From: Sulfuricella sp.
Lineage (GTDB): Bacteria; Pseudomonadota; Gammaproteobacteria; Burkholderiales; Sulfuricellaceae
Assembly: GCA_028713975.1 (NCBI GenBank)
Contig: JAQTNE010000005.1
Coordinates: forward strand, 111,428 to 175,427
Reading direction: 5' to 3'
DNA: 64,000 bases
In this document: in pieces, positions 36,548 to 44,575 of the stretch
How positions within the stretch are numbered: position 1 is the first letter of the stretch
How the letters are laid out: the number at the start of each line of letters is the position of its first letter
Position numbers and translations under genes: made by a program
The notes under the pieces: model-generated
The model's database searches: none
What the model was told of the DNA's origin: nothing
The model's input: the letters and a program-made list of their open reading frames with translations, nothing else

Positions 36548-37440
36548 CCGGCGACGAGGAAATCCGCGTTCTGCTGGTGGAAGACAACCCCGGCGATGAA
36601 CGCCTGATCCGCGAAGCGCTGGCCGAAGTGCCGTATGCGCGCATCAATCTGGCGCACGTGGACTGCCTCAAGGCCGCGCAGGAAGCCCTGGCGAACCGGG
36701 AATACGATCTCATCCTGCTGGATTTGTCGCTGCCGGACAGCAGCGGCCTGGAAACCGTGGAAAAAGCCGGGGACGCGTCACCGGACACGCCCATCGTCAT
36801 CCTCACCGGGCTGGACGACATCAACACCGGCACCCAGGCAGTACGGGCCGGCGCCCAGGACTACCTGGTCAAGGGCGAGGTGACCGGCCACCTGCTGGTG
36901 CGCTCCATCCGCTATGCCATCGAACGACAGCGGATGAAGGCGGCGCTACGCATCCTGTCGCTGATCGACGAGCTGACCGGCCTGTACAACCGGCGCGGCT
37001 TCATGACCCTGGCGGAGCACCAGATGAAACTGTCGCGCCGCAAGCAAAGCGCCTTTTATTTGATTTTCGCCGACCTCGACGGCATGAAGACCATCAACGA
37101 CACCTACGGCCACAAGGAAGGCGACCAGGCGCTGGTGCAGACCGCCCATCTGCTCAAGGAAACCTTCCGCGGCTCGGACATCATCGCACGCATGGGCGGC
37201 GACGAATTCGCCGTCGTCGCCATCGAACCGGCCGCCAGCAGCGCCGAACAAATCGCCCAGCGCTTCCAGAACAACATCGCCGCCTTCAACGCGAAAAAAC
37301 CCAAGCCCTACAACTTGTCTGTCAGCGTCGGCGCGGTGGAATGCGCCCCCGATTGCCCCCATTCCCTCGAAGAAATGCTGGTGCAGGCGGACGCCCTGAT
37401 GTACCGGAACAAGGCGGAAAGGAAGAAGGCTAGAGGCTAG
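36544..37440 (+). CDS. REC-GGDEF diguanylate cyclase
   Basis: A 298-residue protein with a receiver domain at 1-125 ([23 protein letters not shown]) and a GGDEF domain with the intact signature at 218-222 (MGGDEFAVV). There is no EAL domain, so it should only make c-di-GMP. Its receiver is close to that of the 31765 protein, which supports duplication of the whole kinase-receiver-cyclase set with loss or gain of PAS and EAL parts. It is the last gene of the set; the next gene is convergent, 13 bases away. Confidence 0.93.
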   Translation: MTGDEEIRVLLVEDNPGDERLIREALAEVPYARINLAHVDCLKAAQEALANREYDLILLDLSLPDSSGLETVEKAGDASPDTPIVILTGLDDINTGTQAVRAGAQDYLVKGEVTGHLLVRSIRYAIERQRMKAALRILSLIDELTGLYNRRGFMTLAEHQMKLSRRKQSAFYLIFADLDGMKTINDTYGHKEGDQALVQTAHLLKETFRGSDIIARMGGDEFAVVAIEPAASSAEQIAQRFQNNIAAFNAKKPKPYNLSVSVGAVECAPDCPHSLEEMLVQADALMYRNKAERKKARG

Positions 37441-37453
37441 AAAATCTTAGGCA

Positions 37454-38248
37454 CTACCACAGGCTGATCAACATCCGCGTACCCAACACAAAGAGCAGCA
37501 ACGCGAAGAATTTTTTCAGCCGGGCCACCGGCAGGCGGTGCGCCAGCCTTGCTCCAAATGGCGCAGTCAGCACGCTGGCCACCACCAGTCCGGCCAATGC
37601 CGGCAGATAGACGAAACCCAGGCTATACGCCGGCAAAGCCCCAACCATCCAGCCGTTGACGATATACCCCACCGCCCCCGCCAGCGCTATTGGAAAGCCG
37701 ATTGCGGCGGACGTGCCGATCGCCTGATGCAGCTTGATGTTGCACCAGGTCATGAAAGGCACCGACAGCGTGCCGCCACCGATTCCCACCAGGCTCGACA
37801 CCGCGCCGATCACACCGCCCGCAGCGAATAGGCCGACTGCCCCCGGCAGTTCGCGCGCAGGCTTGGGCTTGATGTTCAGGATCATCTGGGTGGCGACGTA
37901 GTACAGGAACACGACAAAAAACACCTTGAGAAAATGCGTGGAAAGCTGCGCCGCCAGAGCCGTTCCCGCCAACGTGCCGACCACGATACCCGGCGCGACG
38001 CCGCGCACCACCCGCCACGCCACAGCGCCATGGGCATGGTGGGCGCGCAAGCTGGAGACCGAGGTGAACATGATGCTGGCAAGCGAGGTGCCGAGGGCAA
38101 GATGCATGATCAGCCCCTCCGGAAAATGCTGCGCCGCAAAAATAAACGCCAGCACCGGCACGATGACCAGGCCGCCTCCCACGCCCAGCAGCCCGGCGAG
38201 AAACCCGGCAAAGACGCCGGTGGCGAGGTAAAGCAGCCAGAATTCCAT
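37454..38248 (-). CDS. TSUP/TauE-SafE family membrane transporter
   Basis: The 264-residue protein has about eight hydrophobic helices and two half-repeats beginning GVFAGFLAGLLGVGGGLVIVP (near 11) and GGVIGAVSSLVGIGGGTLSVP (near 148). The GxGGG motifs are the signature of the TSUP (TauE/SafE) family. Members move sulfite, sulfoacetate, thiosulfate or other organosulfur anions across the inner membrane. In a sulfur-oxidising relative, export of sulfite or uptake of thiosulfate would be plausible, but nothing here proves the substrate. It is convergent with the REC-GGDEF gene; a family B palindrome lies upstream of its start. Confidence 0.9.
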   Translation of the reverse strand: MEFWLLYLATGVFAGFLAGLLGVGGGLVIVPVLAFIFAAQHFPEGLIMHLALGTSLASIMFTSVSSLRAHHAHGAVAWRVVRGVAPGIVVGTLAGTALAAQLSTHFLKVFFVVFLYYVATQMILNIKPKPARELPGAVGLFAAGGVIGAVSSLVGIGGGTLSVPFMTWCNIKLHQAIGTSAAIGFPIALAGAVGYIVNGWMVGALPAYSLGFVYLPALAGLVVASVLTAPFGARLAHRLPVARLKKFFALLLFVLGTRMLISLW

Positions 38249-38255
38249 CAGTTGA

Positions 38256-38334
38256 ACCGCCGATAAACGCAGATGAACGCGGATAAATATCCGTGGCGGG
38301 GTTTAATCGGCGTCAATCTGCGTTTATCGGCGGT
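38256..38334. repeat. intergenic palindrome, family B (EVE-TSUP)
   Basis: ACCGCCGATAAACGCAGAT (38256-38274) is exactly reverse-complemented at 38316-38334, and partial pairing extends inward. Each arm is built of 10-base units related to AACGCNGATN. The same family is present at 44427-44557. It fills the gap between two minus-strand genes. Confidence 0.88.
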
Positions 38335-38351
38335 CAGTGATTTTTCCTGGC

Positions 38352-38807
38352 TCACAGAATCCTCACAATGAATTCCCATTCGCGCGGGTCCACCGGCGTA
38401 ATCGACAGCCGGTTGCCCACCTGCAAAACGCGCATCCGTTCCAATTGCGGATAGGTGCGCAGTTCCTTGATGCCGACCGGCCGGGTTTTCTTCACCAGCC
38501 GCACATCGACGTTGAACCAGCGCGGCGTATCCGCCGTAGCCTTGGGGTCGAAATAACGATTTTTCGGATCGAATTGGGTCTGGTCGGGGTAGGCCAGCCG
38601 ACTCACCTCGGCCAGCCCGGCAATCCCCGGTTCGGCGCAGTTGGAATGGTAAAAAAACACCTTATCGCCGACTTTCATCTGGTCGCGCATGAAATTGCGC
38701 GCCTGGTAATTGCGCACACCGTACCACGCTACGGTCTGGCCGGGCATGGCAGCGAGATCATCGACACTACAGTCGCCGGGTTCGGATTTCATCAGCCAGT
38801 AACGCAT
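38352..38807 (-). CDS. EVE domain protein
   Basis: EVE domains are PUA-like folds that bind modified bases in DNA or RNA and resemble YTH readers. The 151-residue protein shows the family pattern: RYWLMKSEPGDCSVDDL at the start, VAWYGVRNYQARNFMRDQMKVGDKVFFYHS, GIAGLAEV and WFNVDVRLV. It is a single-domain protein of normal length. I start at ATG 38807, with AAGGA upstream; the frame extended to 39092 only shadows the next gene. It lies 4 bases after the 5-formyl-THF cyclo-ligase stop, and this fau-EVE neighbourhood is common in proteobacteria. The bound base is unknown. Confidence 0.92.
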   Translation of the reverse strand: MRYWLMKSEPGDCSVDDLAAMPGQTVAWYGVRNYQARNFMRDQMKVGDKVFFYHSNCAEPGIAGLAEVSRLAYPDQTQFDPKNRYFDPKATADTPRWFNVDVRLVKKTRPVGIKELRTYPQLERMRVLQVGNRLSITPVDPREWEFIVRIL

Positions 38808-38811
38808 GTTT

Positions 38812-39399
38812 CTAATCCTTCTTAGCCCAATAGATTTTGCGTTCGGTAAGTACCGCGTCCAAGTGCATATCCCACGGGTCGGACGGGATGTTTTCGGCCT
38901 TCTGGCATTCGTAGCCGACGCCGACCAGCAAGGGCGTGCGCCACAGTTTGCGGCGGCGCAGGTAGGCCAGGCTGGCATCGTAGAAGCCGCCGCCCATGCC
39001 GAGACGATGGCATGCCTCGTCGAAGCCGACCAGCGGCACGAACAGCAGGTCGAGCTGCCAGGCGCGCACCGGGCGCGGTGTCCAGTGCTCATGGATGCCG
39101 AAACGGTTGAGATACCAGCGCGGCAATGCGGTGATGCGGCTGAAGCCGAGACGGCGCTGGAACTTGGGGGGAACGATGGGCAGGAAGCACGCCTTGCCCA
39201 GCCAGAGCGCCTGGTTGAGTAACGGTGTCAGGTTGATTTCTTCGTGGGTCGAGGCGTAGAAGCCGATGCGCCGGTGCCTGAGCAACAACCCCTGAGCCAA
39301 GGCCACCTGCCGCAGGCTTTCGGCGGCATGACGGCGCTGGGGCGCGGGAATATCGCGGCGTGCCCGGCGAAGCGTTGCGCGCAGTTCTCGTTTGTTCAT
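38812..39399 (-). CDS. 5-formyltetrahydrofolate cyclo-ligase
   Basis: This enzyme (YgfA/Fau) uses ATP to convert 5-formyl-THF to 5,10-methenyl-THF, recycling a stored folate. The 195-residue protein has an N-terminal basic helix (LRATLRRARRDIPA), a central PIVPPKFQRRLGFSRI region, and the diagnostic GGGFYDASLAYLR near 150. The gene lies directly downstream of the 6S RNA and zapA, the same order as in E. coli (zapA-ssrS-fau), which supports all three calls. The start at 39399 has a weak ribosome site; it may be translated from a processed transcript that begins with 6S RNA. Confidence 0.94.
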   Translation of the reverse strand: MNKRELRATLRRARRDIPAPQRRHAAESLRQVALAQGLLLRHRRIGFYASTHEEINLTPLLNQALWLGKACFLPIVPPKFQRRLGFSRITALPRWYLNRFGIHEHWTPRPVRAWQLDLLFVPLVGFDEACHRLGMGGGFYDASLAYLRRRKLWRTPLLVGVGYECQKAENIPSDPWDMHLDAVLTERKIYWAKKD

Positions 39400-39422
39400 G
39401 GCGAGAAAGGAAGTGAAATAAA

Positions 39423-39597
39423 GCCCCCGCGAATGCCGTCCAGACCAGCATCTTGAACCAAGGGTTCAAGGTGGTCGCAACCTGAGCGCATCAGGCACAT
39501 CCGTCGAAGGACGCGCACAACAGCACTCGTAGCAGCCGCAACCAGACTATGCGAATCGGTTAAAGAATATATGGCCTGGACGAACACCGCAGGGAAC
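39423..39597 (-). ncRNA. ssrS: 6S RNA
   Basis: 6S RNA binds the housekeeping RNA polymerase and dampens transcription in stationary phase. Evidence is position and sequence. It lies between zapA and the cyclo-ligase gene on the minus strand, as in other proteobacteria. Its ends pair (minus strand TTCCCTGCGGTGTTCGTCCAG with TGGTCTGGACGGCATTCGCG), and the 3' half contains ACCTTGAACCCTTGGTTCAAG, the conserved 6S hairpin. Ends are approximate within about 10 bases. The antisense reading frames here are noise. Confidence 0.9.
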
Positions 39598-39627
39598 AAC
39601 TCGGAAAATTCTGGCGAGAAGGAGAAA

Positions 39628-39939
39628 TTAGAACAATTCGTCCTGATCGGCCAGTGCCTGGTCGATCTGCGCCTGCATGGAATTCATTCTACGCTTGTAC
39701 TCGGCGATGTCAAAACTGCCGGCCAAACGGGTGCCGAGGAACTCGTGCGCGATATTCAGCGCCGCCATGATGGCGATGCGCTCCACCCCGATCACCTTGC
39801 CGGCATCGCGGATTTCGCGCATTTTCTTGTCGAGATAGGTGACCGAATCCAGCAGCGCCTGCTGTTCGTCCTCCGGGCAGGCCACGCGAAATTCGCGGCC
39901 CATGATGGCGACATCGAGGCCCTTGGGGTCAGCGCTCAT
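39628..39939 (-). CDS. zapA: cell division protein ZapA
   Basis: ZapA binds FtsZ and bundles protofilaments at the division ring. The 103-residue protein has the usual layout: an N-terminal globular part (DPKGLDVAIMGREFRVACPEDEQQALLDSVTYLDKKMREIRDAGKVIG) and a C-terminal helix for coiled-coil tetramers (ERIAIMAALNIAHEFLGTRL ... RRMNSMQAQIDQAL). The start is ATG 39939, overlapping the preceding ZapB-like gene's stop by four bases (ATGA). The 6S RNA gene follows about 30 bases after the stop. Confidence 0.95.
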   Translation of the reverse strand: MSADPKGLDVAIMGREFRVACPEDEQQALLDSVTYLDKKMREIRDAGKVIGVERIAIMAALNIAHEFLGTRLAGSFDIAEYKRRMNSMQAQIDQALADQDELF

Positions 39940-40139
39940 ACTTCATCATCCTCGGGAATCTGGTCGAGCAGTGCTTCAAGCCGGCTTTTGGCGCCGCTCA
40001 TTTTCTCGACCAGGGACTTGTTGTCATTTTGCACATTGGCCAACTGCTGCCGGGTATACAAATTTTCGGCGCGCAAGCGCTGATTCAGTTGCACTAACTG
40101 CACGATTTTATCTTCCAGTACCTTGAGCTCTGCTTCCAT
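39936..40139 (-). CDS. small ZapB-like coiled-coil protein (TIGR02449 type)
   Basis: The 67-residue product from ATG 40139 is one continuous coiled coil: EAELKVLEDKIVQLVQLNQRLRAENLYTRQQLANVQNDNKSLVEKM. This matches the short TIGR02449 family found directly upstream of zapA in beta- and gammaproteobacteria and thought to play a ZapB-like division role. The frame can be extended 12 codons upstream, but family members start at MEAEL. It is coupled to zapA by a four-base overlap. Confidence 0.88.
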   Translation of the reverse strand: MEAELKVLEDKIVQLVQLNQRLRAENLYTRQQLANVQNDNKSLVEKMSGAKSRLEALLDQIPEDDEV

Positions 40140-40221
40140 AACGACACTATAATTGGAAAAATCCCGCCCAGTCAACCAGTAACGGTGCGTTTTGAAAGTG
40201 TTTTAACGGTTTTTTTGGCTC

Positions 40222-41679
40222 TCAGGCAAAAAATGCTTCGAGCTTGCTCCAGTCCAGATGACGCTCGACCGCATCCGCCATGCGCTCGATTCCGGCTTCG
40301 CGCAGCGCCTCGTAATCCAGCATAGCCGAAGCTTCCAGGCCAGCCCAGCGCAGCAGGGCGTCGCAGGCCTCGCGCCGGTCGAACAAACCATGCACATAGG
40401 TGCCGAGAATATGACCGTCCGCCGAGATTGCGCCGTCATTGCCGCCTTCCAGTTGCGCGGCGGGGCAAAGCAGGGCGGGACCAGCGCTCACTCCGGCATG
40501 AATTTCGTAGCCGCGCACTGGCGCATCGGCGAGCGCCAGCGTTCCGCTGACGCGGCGCAATTGTTTTTCCTGCTTCAGCTCTGTTTCCATGTCCAGCAGG
40601 GCTATCCCCGCGCTTTCGCCGGCTTCGCCCTCTAGCCCGAGCGGATCGTGAATGCGCTGCCCCAGCATCTGGAAGCCGCCGCAGATGCCGATAAGCCGAC
40701 CGCCGTAACGCAGATGGCGGAGGATTTCCTGTTCCCATCCGTTAGCCCGCAGCCACGCGAGATCGCCGCGCACATTCTTGCTGCCCGGCAAAATAATGAG
40801 ATCGGCAGGCGGGACGACCTCGCCCGCCGCGACAAAACGCAGATCGACATTGGGGTGCAGGCGCAGCGGATCGAAATCGGTATGGTTGCTGATGCGCGGC
40901 AGTTGCGGCACGATCACCCGCAATGGGGCTTGCTCCGTCGCCGCGCCGAACATCTTTTGCCCGAGGCCGTCCTCGGCTTCCAGGTGCAGGTCGTGCAGAT
41001 AAGGCAGTACGCCGATGACCGGCTTGCCGGTGCGCTGCTCCAGCCAGTCCAACCCCGGCTGGAGCAGCGCGATATCGCCGCGAAAACGGTTGATGACGAA
41101 ACCGATCACCCGCGCCTGCTCGGAAGCGGACAGCAGTTCCAGCGTGCCGACCAGGTGGGCGAACACACCGCCGCGGTCGATGTCGGCCACCAGCAGCACC
41201 GGGCAATCCACGGCCTCGGCGAAACCCATGTTGGCGATGTCGTTGTCGCGCAGGTTGATTTCCGCCGGGCTGCCCGCCCCTTCCACCACCACGACTTCGT
41301 AGCCGGCGGCAAGACGGGCGTGCGACGCCAGCACCGCGCTCAATGCCTGCGGCTTGTACTCGTGGTAACGCCGGGCATCCATGTTGCCGATGACCCGACC
41401 ATGGACGATCACCTGCGCGCCGACATCGGTATTCGGCTTGAGCAGCACCGGGTTCATGTCGGTGTGCGGCGACAAGTTGCAGGCCTGCGCCTGCACTGCC
41501 TGGGCACGGCCGATTTCGCCGCCGTCCTCCGTCACCGCGCTGTTCAGCGCCATGTTTTGCGGCTTGAATGGAGCGACGCGCCTGCCGCGACGGTAGAGTA
41601 CGCGGCAGATGCCGGTTACCAGCGCGCTCTTGCCGGCATCGGAGGTGCAGCCCTGAATCATCAAAGTCTTTGCCGCCAT
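40222..41679 (-). CDS. cobQ: cobyric acid synthase
   Basis: CobQ amidates four carboxyl groups of adenosylcobyrinic a,c-diamide using glutamine and ATP, giving adenosylcobyric acid. The protein (485 residues from ATG 41679) starts [25 protein letters not shown] with the P-loop, has [22 protein letters not shown] in the synthetase part, and a C-terminal type 1 glutamine amidotransferase with the nucleophile in [14 protein letters not shown] 41694 and ATG 41688 are other possible starts; no clear ribosome site decides. It is the last gene of the minus-strand cobalamin run, after a family A palindrome. Confidence 0.95.
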   Translation of the reverse strand: MAAKTLMIQGCTSDAGKSALVTGICRVLYRRGRRVAPFKPQNMALNSAVTEDGGEIGRAQAVQAQACNLSPHTDMNPVLLKPNTDVGAQVIVHGRVIGNMDARRYHEYKPQALSAVLASHARLAAGYEVVVVEGAGSPAEINLRDNDIANMGFAEAVDCPVLLVADIDRGGVFAHLVGTLELLSASEQARVIGFVINRFRGDIALLQPGLDWLEQRTGKPVIGVLPYLHDLHLEAEDGLGQKMFGAATEQAPLRVIVPQLPRISNHTDFDPLRLHPNVDLRFVAAGEVVPPADLIILPGSKNVRGDLAWLRANGWEQEILRHLRYGGRLIGICGGFQMLGQRIHDPLGLEGEAGESAGIALLDMETELKQEKQLRRVSGTLALADAPVRGYEIHAGVSAGPALLCPAAQLEGGNDGAISADGHILGTYVHGLFDRREACDALLRWAGLEASAMLDYEALREAGIERMADAVERHLDWSKLEAFFA

Positions 41680-41714
41680 GTCGAACATATCCAACCAAAC
41701 AGGGAAAAACCATC

Positions 41715-41782
41715 ACCGCAGAGGACGCGGAGGACGCAGAGTAAACCTATTTTTCCTCTGCGTCCTCCGCGTCCTCTGCGGT
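41715..41782. repeat. intergenic palindrome, family A (cobC-cobQ), perfect
   Basis: Two 27-base arms (41715-41741 and 41756-41782) are exact reverse complements around a 14-base loop. Each arm is ACCG plus three units of the CGCAGAGGA type. It is the least diverged copy of the family in the window (others at 2218 and 23382). Its right arm touches the cobC stop codon. Confidence 0.95.
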
Positions 41783-42786
41783 TAAAATCCAGCTCTTTTC
41801 AGGGCAACATCCAATCTCAGCCACTCCGCCTCTACGCCCGGCAAGCCGAAGCGCAGGCTGGACGCGACATCGAAGCGGCGCACCCAGATGCCCTGCCGCG
41901 CCAGCGCGTCCTGGATGGCCGATGCCTTTTCGGTTTCCACCCACTGAAACAGCGCGGTGCCGCCGGTCGGAGCCAACCCATGGCACGCCAGTAAGCTGGC
42001 CAGCCGCAGCGATTCCCGCGCCAGCCGCTGGCGCTCGGCGAGCTGCCAGCCTTGATCCTGCAACGCCTGTTGCGCCACCCAGCGCGACGGATGAGCCACC
42101 GTCCACGGCCCCTGCGCCTCTGCCAGACGCGCCAGCAACTCCGGCCAGGCCAGTACAAAGCCCACTCGCGCGCCGGCCAGGCCGAAAAATTTGCCGAGCG
42201 AACGCAACACCACCAACCCCTCTGCGCCGGCATGTGAAGCAAGGCTGTGCTGCGGCGTTGCATCCATGAATGCCTCGTCCACCACCAGCCAGCCGCCGCG
42301 TGCCGCGAGCCGTTGCTGCCAGGCACGCAATGTTTCTGTAGTGAAAAGCTTGCCCGTAGGGTTGTTGGGATTGACCAGCAACAGCACATCGAGGTGATCG
42401 AGAGCGGCCTCGATTTCGGCGGGCGCCAGCGCTTTCACTTCATGACCGCATTGAGTCCATGCCAGGGCATGTTCGGCATAAGACGGCGCCAGCAAACCGA
42501 CCCGGCAAGGCGGGCGCAGGCGCGGCAGAGTCTGGATCGACGCCTGCGAGCCGGCTGTCGCCAGCAAATGGAAGCCGCTGTAATAGTTGCGGGCGGCCTG
42601 CTCCAGCCCGTCATCGTCTTCCGGCAAATTGCGCCAGCACTCGCCCGGCACCACCGGCACCGGCCAGCCGAGAGGGTTAATGCCGGTGGACAGATCAAGC
42701 CAATCTGCCGGCGGAATACCGTAACGCTGCGCCGCCTGCCGGATGCGCCCGCCGTGTTCCAGCAAGTCAGGCAACCCATCCTCCAA
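41782..42786 (-). CDS. cobC: threonine-phosphate decarboxylase (CobC/CobD type)
   Basis: This PLP enzyme decarboxylates L-threonine-O-3-phosphate to aminopropanol phosphate, the linker for the nucleotide loop of cobalamin. The 334-residue protein has a short N-terminal HGGRIRQAAQRYGIP, then LDLSTGINPLGWP, and typical fold-type I aminotransferase motifs: VNPNNPTGKLF, VVDEAFMD and the PLP-lysine region RSLGKFFGLAGARVGF. It is named CobD in Salmonella and CobC in Pseudomonas. It overlaps the upstream cbiB by 20 bases. Without a paralogue check, an HisC-like role cannot be fully excluded, but context decides. Confidence 0.93.
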   Translation of the reverse strand: MEDGLPDLLEHGGRIRQAAQRYGIPPADWLDLSTGINPLGWPVPVVPGECWRNLPEDDDGLEQAARNYYSGFHLLATAGSQASIQTLPRLRPPCRVGLLAPSYAEHALAWTQCGHEVKALAPAEIEAALDHLDVLLLVNPNNPTGKLFTTETLRAWQQRLAARGGWLVVDEAFMDATPQHSLASHAGAEGLVVLRSLGKFFGLAGARVGFVLAWPELLARLAEAQGPWTVAHPSRWVAQQALQDQGWQLAERQRLARESLRLASLLACHGLAPTGGTALFQWVETEKASAIQDALARQGIWVRRFDVASSLRFGLPGVEAEWLRLDVALKRAGF

Positions 42787-43681
42787 TCAACGCCAAAACC
42801 AGCCACAGCAACACGCCCCGATCCACCAAGGCAGAGGCACGTGCGATGTCCGCCGCCATGGGTGTCCGACCTGCGCCGAGTACCGGTCGAGATTCGATCT
42901 GGCCGTGGTACTTCGCTGCGCCGCCCAATTGGATCGCCAGAGCGCCTGCCCCCGCCGCCATCACCGGCCCGGCATTGGGGCTCTCCCAGCCTGCCGCCTG
43001 GCTGCGCCAGCAATGCCAGGCCACGCGGGTATTGCCGAGAATCAGATAGGTCAACGCAACCAGCCGCGCCGGAATCCAGTTGAGCAGGTCATCCAGCCGC
43101 GCGGCAGCCCAGCCGAAATGCAGGTAACGCGCAGTCTTGTAGCCCCACATCGCATCCAGCGTGTTGGCAAGACGGTAAGCCACGGCCCCCGGCGCACCCG
43201 CCACGAAAAACCAGAACAGCGCGCCGAACGCCGCGTCGCACCCGTTTTCCAGCACCGACTCGATTGTTGCGGAGACGACTGCGGCTTCATCCATCTCCGC
43301 CGTGTCGCGGCTCACGATCAGACCGACGCTACGGCGCGCCGTATCCAGGTCGCTGTTTTGCAGCGCCCGGCGCACCGCTTCCGCATGTTGCTTGAGGCTG
43401 GCCGCACCGATAGCGAGATAAAGCAGGATCGCATCCAGCAGCCAAGCCCAGGAACCGAGACTGCGTTGCGCCAGAAAAGCCAGGAAGGTGAAACCGCCGA
43501 CCAGCACCGCCACCGCAAGCAGCCCGCGCCAGCGGCGGTTCGTGGAACCATGGAGTTTCGCTTCGACCTGCTGCGCCAAATAACCGAACCCCACCAGCGG
43601 ATGCCAGCGGCGCGGCTCACCCAACAATCGGTCAAGAACAACCGCCAGAACGGCGGTCAGCGGCACGGCAATCGCCGTCAT
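42767..43681 (-). CDS. cbiB: adenosylcobinamide-phosphate synthase
   Basis: CbiB (CobD in Pseudomonas) attaches aminopropanol (phosphate) to cobyric acid in the inner membrane. The 304-residue protein has several hydrophobic helices, starting VPLTAVLAVVLDRLLGEPRRWHPLVGFGYL, which contains the family's DRLLGEPxxxHPxVxFG motif, and SRDTAEMDEAAVVSATIESVLENGCDAAFGALFWF in the middle. It overlaps cobS by four bases at its start and cobC by 20 bases at its end, so translational coupling is strong. Confidence 0.94.
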   Translation of the reverse strand: MTAIAVPLTAVLAVVLDRLLGEPRRWHPLVGFGYLAQQVEAKLHGSTNRRWRGLLAVAVLVGGFTFLAFLAQRSLGSWAWLLDAILLYLAIGAASLKQHAEAVRRALQNSDLDTARRSVGLIVSRDTAEMDEAAVVSATIESVLENGCDAAFGALFWFFVAGAPGAVAYRLANTLDAMWGYKTARYLHFGWAAARLDDLLNWIPARLVALTYLILGNTRVAWHCWRSQAAGWESPNAGPVMAAGAGALAIQLGGAAKYHGQIESRPVLGAGRTPMAADIARASALVDRGVLLWLVLALIGGWVA

Positions 43682-44409
43682 GACGCCAGCGCAAGGGCTA
43701 GCAGCGCCGCCACTTCAGTCAACTCGACGGCAGCCCCCAGCGTGTCGCCGGTCATGCCGCCAAGACGCCGCATCATGATCCAGCGCAGCAGCACCAGCGT
43801 GGCAAGCACGACGGCCAGCGCCAGCACGCCGGCCTTTCCGGCAAGAACCGCGCCGCTAGCGACCAGCAACAATAGCAGCACGGCGGCGGTTCGCGGCAGG
43901 TGAGCCGCAATCGCCGAGCCCATGCCGCCAGCCCGGACATAGGGCGTGGCCAGCAGCAGAACGATCAACGATGAGCGCCCCAGCAGCGGAACGAGCAGCA
44001 GCGCCGGAGTTGCGCCGGTTTTTACCAGCGTCGCCAGGGCGGCGAATTTCAGCAGCAGCGTCAGCACCAGCGTTGAAACGGCAGCGGGGCCGCTGCGCGG
44101 GTCTTTCATGATCGCCAGGGTGCGTTCCCGGTCGCCGTGGCCGCCCACCCAGGCATCGGCGCTGTCGGCCAGGCCGTCCAGGTGCAGGCCGCCGGTCAGC
44201 AGCGCCCAGGCCGCCGTCAACAGCGCCGCCTGGAGCAGCGGATCGGCATGGCCGACGAGCCGTTGCAGGCCCAGCAGCAACGCTCCGATCAACAACCCGA
44301 CCAGCGGGTAGGCCAGCGCCGACCGCCCCCATCCTTGCGGCGTGAATTCGCCGCGCAAAGGAACCGGGATGCAGGTCAGGAAGCGCACCGCCAGCAATAG
44401 CGCATTCAT
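43678..44409 (-). CDS. cobS: adenosylcobinamide-GDP ribazoletransferase
   Basis: CobS joins adenosylcobinamide-GDP with alpha-ribazole in the inner membrane, giving adenosylcobalamin. The 243-residue protein has six or seven hydrophobic helices and the family motifs RFLTCIPVP near the start and GGLHLDGLADSADAW near 75-90, followed by the metal-site residues GDRERTLAIMKDPRSGPA. It overlaps cbiB by four bases. A family B palindrome separates it from the preceding phosphatase gene, the only sizeable gap inside this part of the run. Confidence 0.95.
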   Translation of the reverse strand: MNALLLAVRFLTCIPVPLRGEFTPQGWGRSALAYPLVGLLIGALLLGLQRLVGHADPLLQAALLTAAWALLTGGLHLDGLADSADAWVGGHGDRERTLAIMKDPRSGPAAVSTLVLTLLLKFAALATLVKTGATPALLLVPLLGRSSLIVLLLATPYVRAGGMGSAIAAHLPRTAAVLLLLLVASGAVLAGKAGVLALAVVLATLVLLRWIMMRRLGGMTGDTLGAAVELTEVAALLALALAS

Positions 44410-44426
44410 AATTGAAAAAACAGTTG

Positions 44427-44557
44427 ACCGCCGATGGACGCCGATAAACGCCGATATGCTATGGCACCATCAAAAGCCCTTCGGCTATCTACACGACAAT
44501 TCAGCATAGAGCAGCGTCGACTTTGACCATCCGCGTTCATCGGCGTCCATCGGCGGT
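44427..44557. repeat. intergenic palindrome, family B (phosphatase-cobS)
   Basis: 29-base arms at 44427-44455 and 44529-44557 pair at 27 of 29 positions. Each arm has three 10-base units of the CCGATNNACG type. The arms enclose 73 bases of unrelated sequence, a long-spacer form that parallels the family A copy at 23382. It lies between two minus-strand cobalamin genes. Confidence 0.9.
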
Positions 44558-44575
44558 TAATCGCAGTTTCCAGAT

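Noticed and set aside
39396..39627. Small ORFs on both strands between zapA and the cyclo-ligase gene
   Set aside because: They overlap the 6S RNA and have no ribosome sites or recognisable protein features.
40176..40221. Terminator after cobQ
   Set aside because: There is a T/A-rich stretch and AACGGT repeats, but no clean stem followed by a T run on the minus strand.
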